NCBI RefSeq assembly: GCF_017810075.1
Contig: NZ_JADNYK010000002.1
Coordinates: 729,002-793,001 of the forward strand
From: Pseudozobellia sp. WGM2
GTDB taxonomy: Bacteria; Bacteroidota; Bacteroidia; Flavobacteriales; Flavobacteriaceae
Direction of reading: 5' to 3'
DNA: 64,000 nt
Of this stretch, positions 8,725 through 17,993 are shown in pieces. Below the pieces are notes generated by a model. That model was not told the origin of the DNA, did no database searches, and saw only the letters and a program-made list of their open reading frames with translations. The first letter of the stretch is position 1. Each line of letters starts with the position of its first letter. Position numbers and translations under genes: made by a program.

Positions 8725-9056
8725 AACCCGAGAACAAAAATTTTTTTCAAAAAGTGTATGAGGTGGTCAGAGAAATACCTGAAGGTCGTGTTACTTCCTA
8801 TGGGGCGATAGCCAAGTATTTAGGTGCCGCCCGCAGTGCTAGAATGGTAGGTTGGGCATTGAACGGGGCCGGCACGGTTGAAGGGGTGCCTGCGCATCGT
8901 GTAGTCAATAAAGCTGGTCTGCTTACGGGCAAACACCATTTCGACGGTACCAACTTGATGCAACAATTGTTAGAAAATGAAGGGGTTAAGGTAGTTGATA
9001 ATCAAATCATTAATTTAGAAAAGCACTTTTGGGATCCCTTTAAAGAGCTGGGTTAG
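8721..9056 (+). CDS. Alkyltransferase-like protein (ATL), Cys replaced by Ala
   Basis: 111 aa, only the DNA-binding domain of O6-methylguanine-DNA methyltransferase: VTSYGAIAKYLG, ARMVGWALNG (with the arginine-finger helix) and VPAHRVVNKAGLLTG. Where a methyltransferase has PCHR, this protein has PAHR (Ala58), so it cannot accept an alkyl group. ATL proteins of this kind bind O6-alkylguanine and hand the lesion to nucleotide excision repair; an Ala variant is known from Thermus thermophilus. Length and lack of an N-terminal domain agree with ATL rather than Ogt. It overlaps the exporter gene by four bases. Confidence 0.88.
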   Translation: MKPENKNFFQKVYEVVREIPEGRVTSYGAIAKYLGAARSARMVGWALNGAGTVEGVPAHRVVNKAGLLTGKHHFDGTNLMQQLLENEGVKVVDNQIINLEKHFWDPFKELG

Positions 9057-9063
9057 CTTTATT

Positions 9064-10410
9064 TTAATCAAAAGTCAACGTAAAAATGGTCTGCTGGCCC
9101 GAAGTTACTTGAATAGTGCCGCGGTGCAACCTCATAATTTGCTTAGAAAGACTTAACCCTATACCGGTACCCGTATTTTTGGTGGTAAAGAAAGGAACGA
9201 AAATCTCATCGATAAGGTCAGAAGGTATCCCTGGGCCATTGTCCCAAACCTGTATGAATTTCTTATCTTTTTTATCGACACCGGCCAAAAATTTTATTTT
9301 GCCATCTTCTTGAGCCGCAAGCGATTGTTTTGCATTTTTACCCAAATTCACCAAAACTTGAGTGATTTGCTTAACATCGATAAAGAGTTCTAAATCTTTA
9401 GGAGCGACCAAGGTCTCAATTTTAAAATGTTCGATTTTCGATTGCTCTTCTAATAAAAGGCTAACTTTTTCTAATAACTTAGAGGCAGGTACAAGCTCTC
9501 TGTCAGGTTCTGGTACGCTAAGAAATTTTCGATACGACTGTACAAAATTCATCAAGTCGTTGCCCTGTTCGTGAATTACTTCGAGGCCCTTAACCGTACT
9601 CTTCAAATGTCGTTCGGGCAAATCTTTCCCTGCTATTGAAGTTTCCCCCAGTTGGTAATACTTCAGAATAGATTCAGAAATTGAGGTTATTGGTGTAATG
9701 GTGTTCATGATCTCATGGGTGAGCACACGAATCAGTTTCACCCATGAGTCGGTTTCGCGCTCATCTAACTCTTTGCGAATGTCTTGTACGACCACCAATA
9801 AATGAGATTGTTCTTCAACATTTACAGCGGTTGCTTTTATCGCAAGCTCGGTTTTTTCACGTTCATTGGTCAATTGATGTATACTGCTGTCAAAGGGTTT
9901 TAGGTCAGCGAATTTTGAGTATAGACTTTCGTCGATTTGTTTTAATTGTTTAACATGGTTCAAGGGGTGGTAATTCAGTAATTTCTCTATGGTGGGATTG
10001 GCATAGAGAATATGGCCTTTTGAGTTGATGGTCATAATACCAATATCGGCCTGCTTAAGAATTTCTTGGTAAAATTGTTCTTGGGCCTGTTTTTTTAGGT
10101 GGATATCTTGAATCAACGAATTCAACATATTAAGGCTATGGTTCAGCTCTTTCAATGATTGCACGCTAAGCTTTTCAGGAAATCGAAGGGTAAAATCCTC
10201 ATTTTTTATGGCATCAAAGAAATAAGCAATCTTTCGGTTGGTCTGATTGACATAATAGATGAGAAAATAGGTTTGTAAAACGAGCAAAAAAAGAATGACA
10301 AAAGAAAGTATGTAGCGTTCGCTAAAAAACAGAAAACCTGCCAAGAGTGCGGTAAGGGTAATTAGTATGATTCGTAGAACCAATTGTATGTAAATATGTT
10401 TACTGACCAT
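9064..10410 (-). CDS. Sensor histidine kinase paired with sigma-54 regulator
   Basis: 448 aa from the ATG at 10410 (MVSKHIYIQL); the frame is open up to 10521 but that would overlap the regulator gene by about 100 bases. Two membrane segments lie in the first 60 residues, followed by a HAMP-like/coiled linker, a PAS domain (about 110-215: ADIGIMTINSKGHILYANPT), an H-box with VLTHEIMNTITPI and an NtrB/NtrY-type ATPase (NLGKNAKQSL, VWDNGPGIP, FFTTKNTGTGIGLSLSKQI). It begins 10 bases after the regulator stop, so regulator and kinase form one operon. It probably phosphorylates the NtrC-type partner in response to an envelope or membrane signal; the signal itself is unknown. Confidence 0.87.
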   Translation of the reverse strand: MVSKHIYIQLVLRIILITLTALLAGFLFFSERYILSFVILFLLVLQTYFLIYYVNQTNRKIAYFFDAIKNEDFTLRFPEKLSVQSLKELNHSLNMLNSLIQDIHLKKQAQEQFYQEILKQADIGIMTINSKGHILYANPTIEKLLNYHPLNHVKQLKQIDESLYSKFADLKPFDSSIHQLTNEREKTELAIKATAVNVEEQSHLLVVVQDIRKELDERETDSWVKLIRVLTHEIMNTITPITSISESILKYYQLGETSIAGKDLPERHLKSTVKGLEVIHEQGNDLMNFVQSYRKFLSVPEPDRELVPASKLLEKVSLLLEEQSKIEHFKIETLVAPKDLELFIDVKQITQVLVNLGKNAKQSLAAQEDGKIKFLAGVDKKDKKFIQVWDNGPGIPSDLIDEIFVPFFTTKNTGTGIGLSLSKQIMRLHRGTIQVTSGQQTIFTLTFD

Positions 10411-10420
10411 TTTTGTGCAC

Positions 10421-11788
10421 TTACTTTCCTGTTTTTTTAAGTTTATTGTAAAGTGTCTGCCTTGAAATTCCCAACTGTTCCGCTGCCGCACTATAATTTC
10501 CTTCGTTTTGTTCAAGAGCATTATTGATCATAAAGAGTTCCATCTCTTCTAGGGTTGAAGGTCCGCTTAAATTTGATGAGACCGTGGTCTTGTTGCTAAG
10601 TAAAAAATCTTCCGGTTTCAACACATTTCCCTCAGATAAAATAACCGCTCTTTCTATGGTATGTAAAAGCTCTCGAATATTCCCCGGCCAACTATAACTT
10701 AATAACTTCTCTTGGGCAGATTGATTTATTCGTAACCCGGGCTTTCCATATTTTGAAGTAAACTTTTTAAGGTAGAAATCCGATAGAACCAAAATATCTT
10801 GATCTCTTTCTCTCAGGGCCGGTACTTCAATTCGTATGGTGTTGATACGGTATAACAAATCTTCTCTGAAAAGTCCGTCTGCCACCATTTGGTCCAAATT
10901 CTCATTGGTCGCACAAATTAATCGAATATCAACGGCAATAGGCTTATTAGACCCTACGCGTACAATGGTTCTGTTCTGAATGGCGGAGAGCAACTTGGCC
11001 TGTGCCTGCAATGAGAGGTTGCCGATTTCATCTAGAAATAAGGTGCCCCCATTAGCTGCCTCGAATTTTCCGGCCCTATCTTCCTTAGCATCGGTAAAAG
11101 AGCCCTTGGTGTGCCCGAATAGCTCACTTTCAAAGAGATTTTCTGAAATCGAACCCATATCAACAGATATGAAAACTTCGTTGTTTCGGCTCGAAAGCCT
11201 ATGAAGTTCTCGTGCAATCAGTTCTTTTCCGGTACCGTTTTCTCCCGTTATCAAAACGTTGACATCGGTTTTCGCCACTTTCGAAACTAGCTTCAGTACT
11301 GAATTTAGAGCTTTTGAATTGCCAATAATGTAGTTCTTGCCTTGGTTGATGACCTGCTTTAGACGACTTTCTTTTTGTTTGAGTTCGGTGACCTCTTGCT
11401 TTGATTTTCTGAGTTCATAGGCTGACTTAACTGTGGCCAAAAGCTTATCATTGTTCCAAGGTTTAAGTATGAAATCTGAAGCGCCTTCTTTTAACGCCTT
11501 CACGGCCAAGTCAACGGCCCCATAGGCCGTCATCATTATTACTGAAGTTTGGGGCGCCTTTTTTTGCAGTTCACGTAACCAGTAAAGTCCCTCATTGCCC
11601 GTATTTACCCCGGCAGAAAAGTTCATGTCGAGCAGCACAATATCAATATCATTTAACTTGGGGAATGAAGTAATTTGATTGGGGTTCGAAATGGTCTGAA
11701 TATTTTTGTATTCAAACTGTAACAGAATTTCAAGGGCGCTAAGTACACTCTTGTTGTCATCAATAATTAATATGTTCGCTTCAACCAT
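10421..11788 (-). CDS. Sigma-54-dependent NtrC-family response regulator
   Basis: 455 aa. Receiver 1-120 with D10-D11 and phospho-acceptor D54 (IVLLDMNF), then an AAA+ ATPase (about 150-380) with Walker A ITGENGTGKE, sigma-54-contact loop GSFTDA in place of GAFTGA, Walker B GGTLFLDEIG and the WPGNIREL motif. A Fis-type helix-turn-helix closes the protein (NYSAAAEQLGISRQTLYNKL). It activates promoters read by sigma-54 RNA polymerase from upstream enhancer sites. The divergent efflux locus has both a -24/-12 promoter and a 17-bp palindrome in the shared intergenic space, so it is the probable target. Confidence 0.92.
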   Translation of the reverse strand: MVEANILIIDDNKSVLSALEILLQFEYKNIQTISNPNQITSFPKLNDIDIVLLDMNFSAGVNTGNEGLYWLRELQKKAPQTSVIMMTAYGAVDLAVKALKEGASDFILKPWNNDKLLATVKSAYELRKSKQEVTELKQKESRLKQVINQGKNYIIGNSKALNSVLKLVSKVAKTDVNVLITGENGTGKELIARELHRLSSRNNEVFISVDMGSISENLFESELFGHTKGSFTDAKEDRAGKFEAANGGTLFLDEIGNLSLQAQAKLLSAIQNRTIVRVGSNKPIAVDIRLICATNENLDQMVADGLFREDLLYRINTIRIEVPALRERDQDILVLSDFYLKKFTSKYGKPGLRINQSAQEKLLSYSWPGNIRELLHTIERAVILSEGNVLKPEDFLLSNKTTVSSNLSGPSTLEEMELFMINNALEQNEGNYSAAAEQLGISRQTLYNKLKKTGK

Positions 11789-11859
11789 CGGTTATTAGTG
11801 CTAGAGGCTTTACCAATTAAGATTAAAACTACAATTCGAATTTTACAAATTTTGAACAC

Positions 11860-11876
11860 TGTCAAAAAATTTGACA
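11860..11876. promoter_or_regulatory. Perfect palindrome, candidate enhancer for the NtrC-type regulator
   Basis: TGTCAAAAAATTTGACA: two 7-base arms around AAA, about 85 bases upstream of the -24 element at 11961. Position and symmetry suit a dimeric Fis-type helix-turn-helix of a sigma-54 activator. It lies 72 bases before the regulator's own start codon, so it could also control that gene. Confidence 0.6.
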
Positions 11877-11960
11877 TTTGTTGTATATATATTTTACAGT
11901 TTGAAATCATTATCTTCATTTTGATTATTGCAATCATCTGATTTATAGTTTTTTAATTAG

Positions 11961-11977
11961 TTGGCACGGGAATCGTA
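11961..11977 (+). promoter_or_regulatory. Sigma-54 (-24/-12) promoter of the efflux locus
   Basis: TTGGCACGGGAATCGTA: a perfect -24 element (TTGGCACG), four bases, then TCGTA in the place of TTGCA for -12. The spacing is right for sigma-54; the -12 half is degenerate. It is 26 bases upstream of the tolC-like start codon and divergent from an NtrC-family gene. Confidence 0.65.
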
Positions 11978-12002
11978 TTAAGTTTGGCACACCAACAAGA
12001 TT

Positions 12003-13349
12003 ATGATTCAATTATTTAGATTTTTAGTTTTAGTTATTCTGCTCATCACTGCCAAGCTAACGGCGCAAGAAGTTTATACGCTAGATGAATGTGTGGCCTA
12101 TGCCTTAAAAAATAACCTGCAACTGAAAGATTTTACCTATAACACCGATGCCAACCGGGAAAGCTATCGTCAATCAATTCGAAATTTGCTTCCTACGGTT
12201 ACGGGATCGGGTAATTACGTAATTAATTTTGGTCGTAGTACCGACCCTTTTACCAATGATGTTGTAACCACCGATTTCTTTTCCAATCGATATACCTTAG
12301 AGAGTTCGGTCGATTTGTTTAGGGGTTTTCAAAAGCTGAATAATATTAAGGCTACGAAATTTCTTTATAAGGCAACTCAAGAAGAAAATTTGCAGCAACG
12401 GTATTTACTCGCTTTTCGAGTAATGCAGGCCTTTTACGATATTAAATTTTTCAAGGGCCTTGTGGCCATTTCAGAAGAACAGATGTCTGTATCTCAAGCC
12501 AACTATGATTTGGTCGCCAAACAAATCGAGTTAGGGCTCAAAGCCGGTGCAGACCTCTATGAGGCCGAATCTTTATTGCTGACCGATAAACTGAATCTCA
12601 CTCAAAGTGAAAACCAATTGGTAGCTGCTAAATTGCAATTGATTCAAGAAATGAACTTAGAAGGTGCGAGCGATATAGAAATACAAGAAAATCTAAGTTT
12701 TGATGATTCAGCTCAAGAAAGCCAGCCTATGCAATCGGATTCTATTTTTCGTGAGGCGCAAGAGTTTATGCCCATGCTTAAGGCACAGCAACTACGAGTA
12801 AAGGCTGCCAAAAAAAGATTGGCTGCGGAAAGAGGTGGGTTGTACCCATCATTGGCATTATTTGCTGGTACCTCTACCGGTTATTTTGAAACAACAAGAG
12901 ATTCTTTAGGGGTTACAGTACCTTTTAGAGACCAGTTTCGAGACAATACTTCCCAGTTTATCGGGGTGAGTCTAAATGTTCCTATCAGTAATGCTTGGGC
13001 CACACGCTCTCAAATAAAACAGCAAAAAATAGAAAGGTCTAGGGCGGAAAATAACCTCAAAGTTCAACAGCAAGTGATTTTTCAGGCCATTCAACAGCTG
13101 GTGCAAGAATATGAATCTTTAGAAATACAGCGAGAACAAAGCACTCAAAAAGTACGGGCACAAGAATTGGCTTTTACCATCGCTCAAAAGAGATATGAAA
13201 AGGGACTTATAAATGCCTTAGAGCTGTTTACCGCAAAGAATTTGTTCGCAAGCGCCCAAAACGAGAACTTACAGGTACGGCTTCAGTCGGAAATCAATAA
13301 AAGCACATTGGATTTTTACCGCGGACTACCCGTTTTTGACATTCAATAA
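12003..13349 (+). CDS. TolC-family outer-membrane efflux protein
   Basis: 448 aa. Signal peptide 1-21 (ending KLTAQ), then a TolC-like helical repeat protein: two halves with long Ala/Gln/Leu-rich coiled-coil helices (for example QLIQEMNLEGAS, KVQQQVIFQAIQQLVQEY) and a typical opening motif YTLDECVAYALKNNLQLKD. It forms the outer-membrane exit duct, working with the adaptor encoded 29 bases downstream and the FtsX-type permeases. First gene behind the sigma-54 promoter. Confidence 0.9.
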   Translation: MIQLFRFLVLVILLITAKLTAQEVYTLDECVAYALKNNLQLKDFTYNTDANRESYRQSIRNLLPTVTGSGNYVINFGRSTDPFTNDVVTTDFFSNRYTLESSVDLFRGFQKLNNIKATKFLYKATQEENLQQRYLLAFRVMQAFYDIKFFKGLVAISEEQMSVSQANYDLVAKQIELGLKAGADLYEAESLLLTDKLNLTQSENQLVAAKLQLIQEMNLEGASDIEIQENLSFDDSAQESQPMQSDSIFREAQEFMPMLKAQQLRVKAAKKRLAAERGGLYPSLALFAGTSTGYFETTRDSLGVTVPFRDQFRDNTSQFIGVSLNVPISNAWATRSQIKQQKIERSRAENNLKVQQQVIFQAIQQLVQEYESLEIQREQSTQKVRAQELAFTIAQKRYEKGLINALELFTAKNLFASAQNENLQVRLQSEINKSTLDFYRGLPVFDIQ

Positions 13350-13378
13350 AAGCAACTAACCACGATAATAAATATATA

Positions 13379-14629
13379 ATGGATATACAATTAGAAAAGA
13401 AAAAAGGATTACGGCTCAAACATTACGGTTACATTGCCTTGGGCCTGCTGCTGCTTTTTGTGGGATACCAACTGCTGTTCGCCAGTTCGGTATCTACTTT
13501 TCGAACCGATAAAGAAAAACTTTCCGTAGCTGCGGTAACCGAAGGAAAATTTGATGACTATATCACGATCAGCGGCAACGTTGCACCGATTGCCACGATT
13601 TATATGGATGCCTATGAAGGTGGCCGAGTTAGCGAAAAATTGATTGAAGAAGGGGCAATGGTCAAAAAGGGCGATATTATTTTGAAGCTTGAAAACATGA
13701 ATTTGTATGAGCAAATTTTAGCGAGCGAAAGTAACCTTGCACTCAAACAAAATGATTTAAGGTCTACCAAGTTGACGTTTGATTCCCGCCAAGTGGAAGG
13801 TAGGCGCTCTCTCGCAACCGCAAGTACAGATTTGCAACGTCTAAAGAGAAATTTTGAACAGAATAAGGCTCTTTATGACGAGGAACTTATTTCGAAAGAA
13901 GAGTATTTACTGTCCAAAGAAAATTTTGAGCTTTCCCAAAAACAGTATGACATTGTAAAGCTACAAACGGAGCAAGACGATGAACTTAGAAAAACATCGC
14001 TTACAGGTCTTGATGCCGATTTGAACCGAATGCAAAAAACATTGGGTATGGTCTACCAGCGATTAGACCATCTAAATGTACGGGCCCCTGCCGATGGGCA
14101 ATTGGGGTTTCTTGACGCCGAGATTGGCCAAAGTATATCTCAAGGTGAAAGGATAGGACAGATTAATGTGTTGACCGATTATAAGATTGAAGCCAATATA
14201 GATGAGCATTACATCGACCGGGTCAAGAGAGATCTTGTTGCGGTGTTGGAAAGAAATGGTAATCAGTTCCCGTTGCGGGTAAGAAAAGTATATCCTGAAG
14301 TTCGTAACGGCAGGTTCAAAGTAGATTTGGTCTTTACCGAAGAGAAACCAGAGACCATTCGCTCTGGGCAGAGTTATAATATTCGATTACAGTTGGGTGA
14401 ATCTAGTGATGCCTTATTGTTGCCCAAAGGAAGTTTCTTTCAAAGCACAGGCGGACAATGGATTTTTGTAGTTGCTCCGGATGGTGATGAAGCTATGAAG
14501 AGAAATATTAGAATCGGAAAGCAAAACTCTAGATATTATGAGGTGCTTGAAGGTCTTGAAGCTGGCGAGAAGGTGATTACCAGTAATTATGATTCCTTTG
14601 GGGAAGCCGAAAAAATTGTATTAAAGTAA
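13379..14629 (+). CDS. HlyD/MacA-type periplasmic adaptor
   Basis: 416 aa. One N-terminal membrane anchor (about 17-36, YIALGLLLLFVGYQLLF), a first biotinyl-lipoyl half (YEGGRVSEKLIEEGAMVKKGDIILKL), a long alpha-helical hairpin (about 120-220) and the second lipoyl half (VRAPADGQLGFLDAEIGQSI), then a beta-barrel and membrane-proximal domain. It bridges the inner-membrane permease and the TolC duct. Gene order TolC-adaptor-ATPase-permease matches a MacAB-TolC-like exporter. Confidence 0.9.
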   Translation: MDIQLEKKKGLRLKHYGYIALGLLLLFVGYQLLFASSVSTFRTDKEKLSVAAVTEGKFDDYITISGNVAPIATIYMDAYEGGRVSEKLIEEGAMVKKGDIILKLENMNLYEQILASESNLALKQNDLRSTKLTFDSRQVEGRRSLATASTDLQRLKRNFEQNKALYDEELISKEEYLLSKENFELSQKQYDIVKLQTEQDDELRKTSLTGLDADLNRMQKTLGMVYQRLDHLNVRAPADGQLGFLDAEIGQSISQGERIGQINVLTDYKIEANIDEHYIDRVKRDLVAVLERNGNQFPLRVRKVYPEVRNGRFKVDLVFTEEKPETIRSGQSYNIRLQLGESSDALLLPKGSFFQSTGGQWIFVVAPDGDEAMKRNIRIGKQNSRYYEVLEGLEAGEKVITSNYDSFGEAEKIVLK

Positions 14630-14696
14630 GCCGAAAACTGTCACTAAGCTATTAAATGATAGTCTTTTATAATAACAACCTAAAATCAATCAAAAA

Positions 14697-15392
14697 ATGA
14701 TACAGATACAGAATCTAAAAAAGAGCTTCAGAACCGAGGAGGTGGAAACCTTGGCCTTGAACAAGGTGAATTTGAAAGTCGAAGAAGGCGAATTTGTGGC
14801 CATAATGGGGCCGTCGGGCTGTGGTAAATCTACATTGCTGAATATTATAGGCATGTTGGACAACCCTACCGAGGGTAGCTACAATTTTGCAGGGCATGAG
14901 GTAAGCAACCTTAAAGAGAGACAACGCACCGAATTAAGAAAGGGTAATTTAGGTTTTGTATTTCAGAGCTTCAACCTTATTGACGAGCTTACCGTTTACG
15001 AAAATGTTGAGTTGCCCTTGATTTATCTTAAAATGGATAAAAAAGAGCGTCGTGAAAAAGTACGTGTGGTTTTGGAGCGTATGAAAATTGCCCATCGAGA
15101 GAAACATTTTCCACAACAATTATCAGGGGGCCAGCAACAACGTGTGGCCATATCTAGGGCAGTCGTTACCAACCCGAAATTGATACTTGCCGATGAACCT
15201 ACGGGTAATCTAGACTCTAAAAATGGCATCGAGGTCATGAACTTGCTGACTGAGCTGAATCAAGAAGGCACCACTATCGTTATGGTTACACACTCAGATA
15301 GAGACTCGCATTATGCACATCGGGTGGTCAATTTATTCGATGGCCAAATCGTAACCGAAAGCCAAAATAGAGCTATAGGAGCCATGATGTAA
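14697..15392 (+). CDS. ABC transporter ATPase (MacB/LolD type)
   Basis: 231 aa nucleotide-binding protein. Walker A GPSGCGKST (about 39-47), Q-loop VFQSFNLIDELTVYENV, signature LSGGQQQR, Walker B LILADEPTGNLD and H-loop VTHSD. All catalytic motifs are intact. It powers one or more of the FtsX/MacB-type permeases that follow; a second, less canonical ATPase closes the array at 30636. There are 75 bases between this gene and the first permease. Confidence 0.92.
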   Translation: MIQIQNLKKSFRTEEVETLALNKVNLKVEEGEFVAIMGPSGCGKSTLLNIIGMLDNPTEGSYNFAGHEVSNLKERQRTELRKGNLGFVFQSFNLIDELTVYENVELPLIYLKMDKKERREKVRVVLERMKIAHREKHFPQQLSGGQQQRVAISRAVVTNPKLILADEPTGNLDSKNGIEVMNLLTELNQEGTTIVMVTHSDRDSHYAHRVVNLFDGQIVTESQNRAIGAMM

Positions 15393-15467
15393 AAGGAGTT
15401 TATTCATCAATCAAGCAGCCTCTAATCAAGGACAAACGTCAACAGAATCAATCTAAAAACAGCAGTC

Positions 15468-17882
15468 ATGTTCAAAAACTATTTAAAAATAGCGTGGAGA
15501 AACTTAAAACGGAATAAGGGATATTCAGCTATTAATATCGGGGGTTTGGCTTTGGGTATGGCTGTGGTAATCATGATCGGTCTTTGGGTCATCGATGAAT
15601 TTACATTTAACAAGTACCATACAAACCATGATAAAATCGCTCAAATTTATAATCGAGGGCAGAACTTGACTACCGGTGAAATAGGTACATTTAACTCTAC
15701 TTTATATACCATGGGAACTGTTATAAAGGAGAATTATTCCGATTACTTCGATCACGTTTTACGCTCGACTTGGGGTGGTGATTATGTACTTACTGAATCT
15801 GGGGAAAGTTTCACCCAAAGCGGGCAGTTTATTGAAAGTGGAGCTCTTGATATGTTTTCGTTGGAAATGATTCAAGGTTCTCATGCCAGTTTAGAAGAAT
15901 TAAATGCCGTCGTACTATCAGAATCAGCTTCTACAGCTATTTTCGGAAATGAAAATCCCATAGGAAAATCCATAAAGATCAATAACGAAATGGATGCCGT
16001 TGTAAAGGGAGTTTATAAAGATTTGCCCAAAAATAACAGTTTTGGGTATTTAAAGTTTTTTGGTAATTGGAATTTAGTGGAGGCCAACGAACCCGAACGT
16101 TTTAAACGAATCAAAACGGTTTGGGACGATTGGTCTTTTCAGCTCTACGTGCAATTGAAACCCGGAATCGATTTTGAATCGACGAATACCGCCTTACAAA
16201 ATCTATATACACAATACGGCCCTTCTGATGAACTCGAGATTTTTGGAAGACGTGGTTTGCATCCCTTTGCCTATCCGATGGACAAATGGCACTTATACTC
16301 CGAATTCGATGAGCAAGGCAAACCAACTGAGGGTCGGATCACTTTTGTATGGCTGTTTATCGCAATCGGAGCATTCGTTCTGTTCTTAGCGTGCATCAAC
16401 TTTATGAACTTAAGTACGGCACGTTCCGAAAAACGCTCGAAGGAGGTAGGTATTAGAAAAACGCTTGGTTCTAAAAAGAAGCAGTTGGTACTTCATTTTT
16501 TGAGTGAATCGCTATTGATTTCCAGTTTGGCAACGGTATTGGCTTTTTTATTGGTACTGTTATCCCTTCCTTGGTTTAACGACCTTGCCGGAAAAGCAAT
16601 GGAAATCCCTTGGGCAAATCCAGTTTTTTGGTTGGCCATAGTATTTACCATACTCATCACCGGTCTATTGGCAGGTAGTTACCCGGCGTTATATCTTTCC
16701 TCTTTCAGACCGGTCAAAGTTTTAAAGGGCACCTTTAAGGCTGGTCGTTACGCAACCGCTCCAAGAAAGGTGCTGGTCGTGTTTCAATTTGCGGTCTCCA
16801 TAATGCTAGCCGTGGGTACCGTCATTGTCTTCAATCAGATTGAATTTACTAAAGACAGGCCACTTGGCTATGACCAAAATAATTTGATATCGGTTCCGAT
16901 GAATAATCCGGAATACGCCGGTAAGTACGATTTGCTTCGTGCCGAACTGAAGAATACAGGTGCAGTTGAAGAAATGACTCAATCATCTTCGCCCTTAATG
17001 GGTGTTCACAGCAACGGTGGAGGAGGTCTTAATTGGGTTGGCAAAGATCCCGAATTGTCACCTGATTTCGGAATTCTAAGAGTTACACATGACTATGGAA
17101 AAACGGTAGGGTGGCAATTTGTAGAAGGAAGGGATTTTTCAAGGGATTACGCTTCAGACTCATTGGCAATTATAATTAACGAATCAGCTGTTGCTTATAT
17201 GGGGTTAGAAAACCCCGTTGGAACCTTCATTGAATTTGGGGGGCCTAACCGTGCACAGATAATCGGGGTAACAAAAGATATGGTAATGCAATCGCCTTAC
17301 GAGCCTGTAAAACAAGCCTTTTTTTATATCGATTATGATAATGTAAATCATATAAACATCAAGTTAGAACCGGAAACAAGTATAAGTTCTGCCATTTCTA
17401 AAATAGAGACCGTATTTGCCAAGGTAGTGCCCTCCGCTAAATTCGATTACAAGTTTGTAGATCAAGAATATGCTGTCAAATTCGAGTCGGAACAACGTTT
17501 AGGAAGATTGGCGGGGGTATTTACGTTCTTGGCCATTCTTATAAGTTGTTTGGGTCTTTTTGGTCTAGCCTCTTTTGTAGCTGAACAACGCACTAAAGAA
17601 ATTGGCGTGCGAAAGGTCTTGGGGGCATCTATGCTGAATTTATGGAGAATGCTGTCGAAAGACTTTGTTTTACTGGTATTGATTTCATGCACAATTGCAA
17701 TTCCCCTCATCTATCATTTTATGCATCGATGGTTACAAAACTATGAATACCGTATGGTAATCTCTTGGTGGGTTTTCGGGTTGGCTATTGGTGGGGCGTT
17801 GCTTATTACGCTATTAACCGTGAGTTTTCAAGCGATTAAAGTGGCCAGTGTTAACCCTGTAAAAAGTCTAAGAACAGAATGA
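15468..17882 (+). CDS. FtsX/MacB-type permease 1
   Basis: 804 aa with the double architecture typical of Bacteroidota: membrane segment near 20-42 (INIGGLALGMAVVIM), a periplasmic MacB core (about 45-280), three membrane segments with coupling motif KEVGIRKTLGS, a fifth segment (about 430-450), a second periplasmic core and a second FtsX domain with KEIGVRKVLGAS, ending in NPVKSLRTE. It acts in mechanotransmission-type export or envelope remodelling with the neighbouring ATPase. Its N-terminal third and FtsX motif (NFMNLSTARSEKR) are closest, within the array, to the last permease at 28154. Substrate unknown. Confidence 0.88.
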   Translation: MFKNYLKIAWRNLKRNKGYSAINIGGLALGMAVVIMIGLWVIDEFTFNKYHTNHDKIAQIYNRGQNLTTGEIGTFNSTLYTMGTVIKENYSDYFDHVLRSTWGGDYVLTESGESFTQSGQFIESGALDMFSLEMIQGSHASLEELNAVVLSESASTAIFGNENPIGKSIKINNEMDAVVKGVYKDLPKNNSFGYLKFFGNWNLVEANEPERFKRIKTVWDDWSFQLYVQLKPGIDFESTNTALQNLYTQYGPSDELEIFGRRGLHPFAYPMDKWHLYSEFDEQGKPTEGRITFVWLFIAIGAFVLFLACINFMNLSTARSEKRSKEVGIRKTLGSKKKQLVLHFLSESLLISSLATVLAFLLVLLSLPWFNDLAGKAMEIPWANPVFWLAIVFTILITGLLAGSYPALYLSSFRPVKVLKGTFKAGRYATAPRKVLVVFQFAVSIMLAVGTVIVFNQIEFTKDRPLGYDQNNLISVPMNNPEYAGKYDLLRAELKNTGAVEEMTQSSSPLMGVHSNGGGGLNWVGKDPELSPDFGILRVTHDYGKTVGWQFVEGRDFSRDYASDSLAIIINESAVAYMGLENPVGTFIEFGGPNRAQIIGVTKDMVMQSPYEPVKQAFFYIDYDNVNHINIKLEPETSISSAISKIETVFAKVVPSAKFDYKFVDQEYAVKFESEQRLGRLAGVFTFLAILISCLGLFGLASFVAEQRTKEIGVRKVLGASMLNLWRMLSKDFVLLVLISCTIAIPLIYHFMHRWLQNYEYRMVISWWVFGLAIGGALLITLLTVSFQAIKVASVNPVKSLRTE

Positions 17883-17902
17883 AGTTGTATACTTTGTCCC
17901 TT

Positions 17903-17933
17903 AGTGCGCAGTCTAGAGGTCATTGGTTTAAGA
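17903..17933. repeat. Degenerate copy of a palindromic dispersed element
   Basis: GTGCGCAGTCTAGAGGTCATT followed by GGTTTAAGAC resembles the hairpin element at 25571-25613 (GTGCAGTCGAGAAGTCATTT) with several mismatches. It lies between permease genes 1 and 2. Confidence 0.35.
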
Positions 17934-17993
17934 CAAATTTTATACAGAATTAGAGTTGAGGTACTCGAACAGACATAAATAAAAAAGATCATC

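Noticed and set aside
10411..10521. Longer N-terminus of the histidine kinase
   Set aside because: It would overlap the regulator by about 100 bases, and the ATG at 10410 gives a normal membrane-anchored start.
9064..11788. Second PhoBR-type system
   Set aside because: The AAA+ domain, the GSFTDA loop and the Fis-type helix-turn-helix show an NtrC-family sigma-54 regulator, unlike the OmpR family at 5535.
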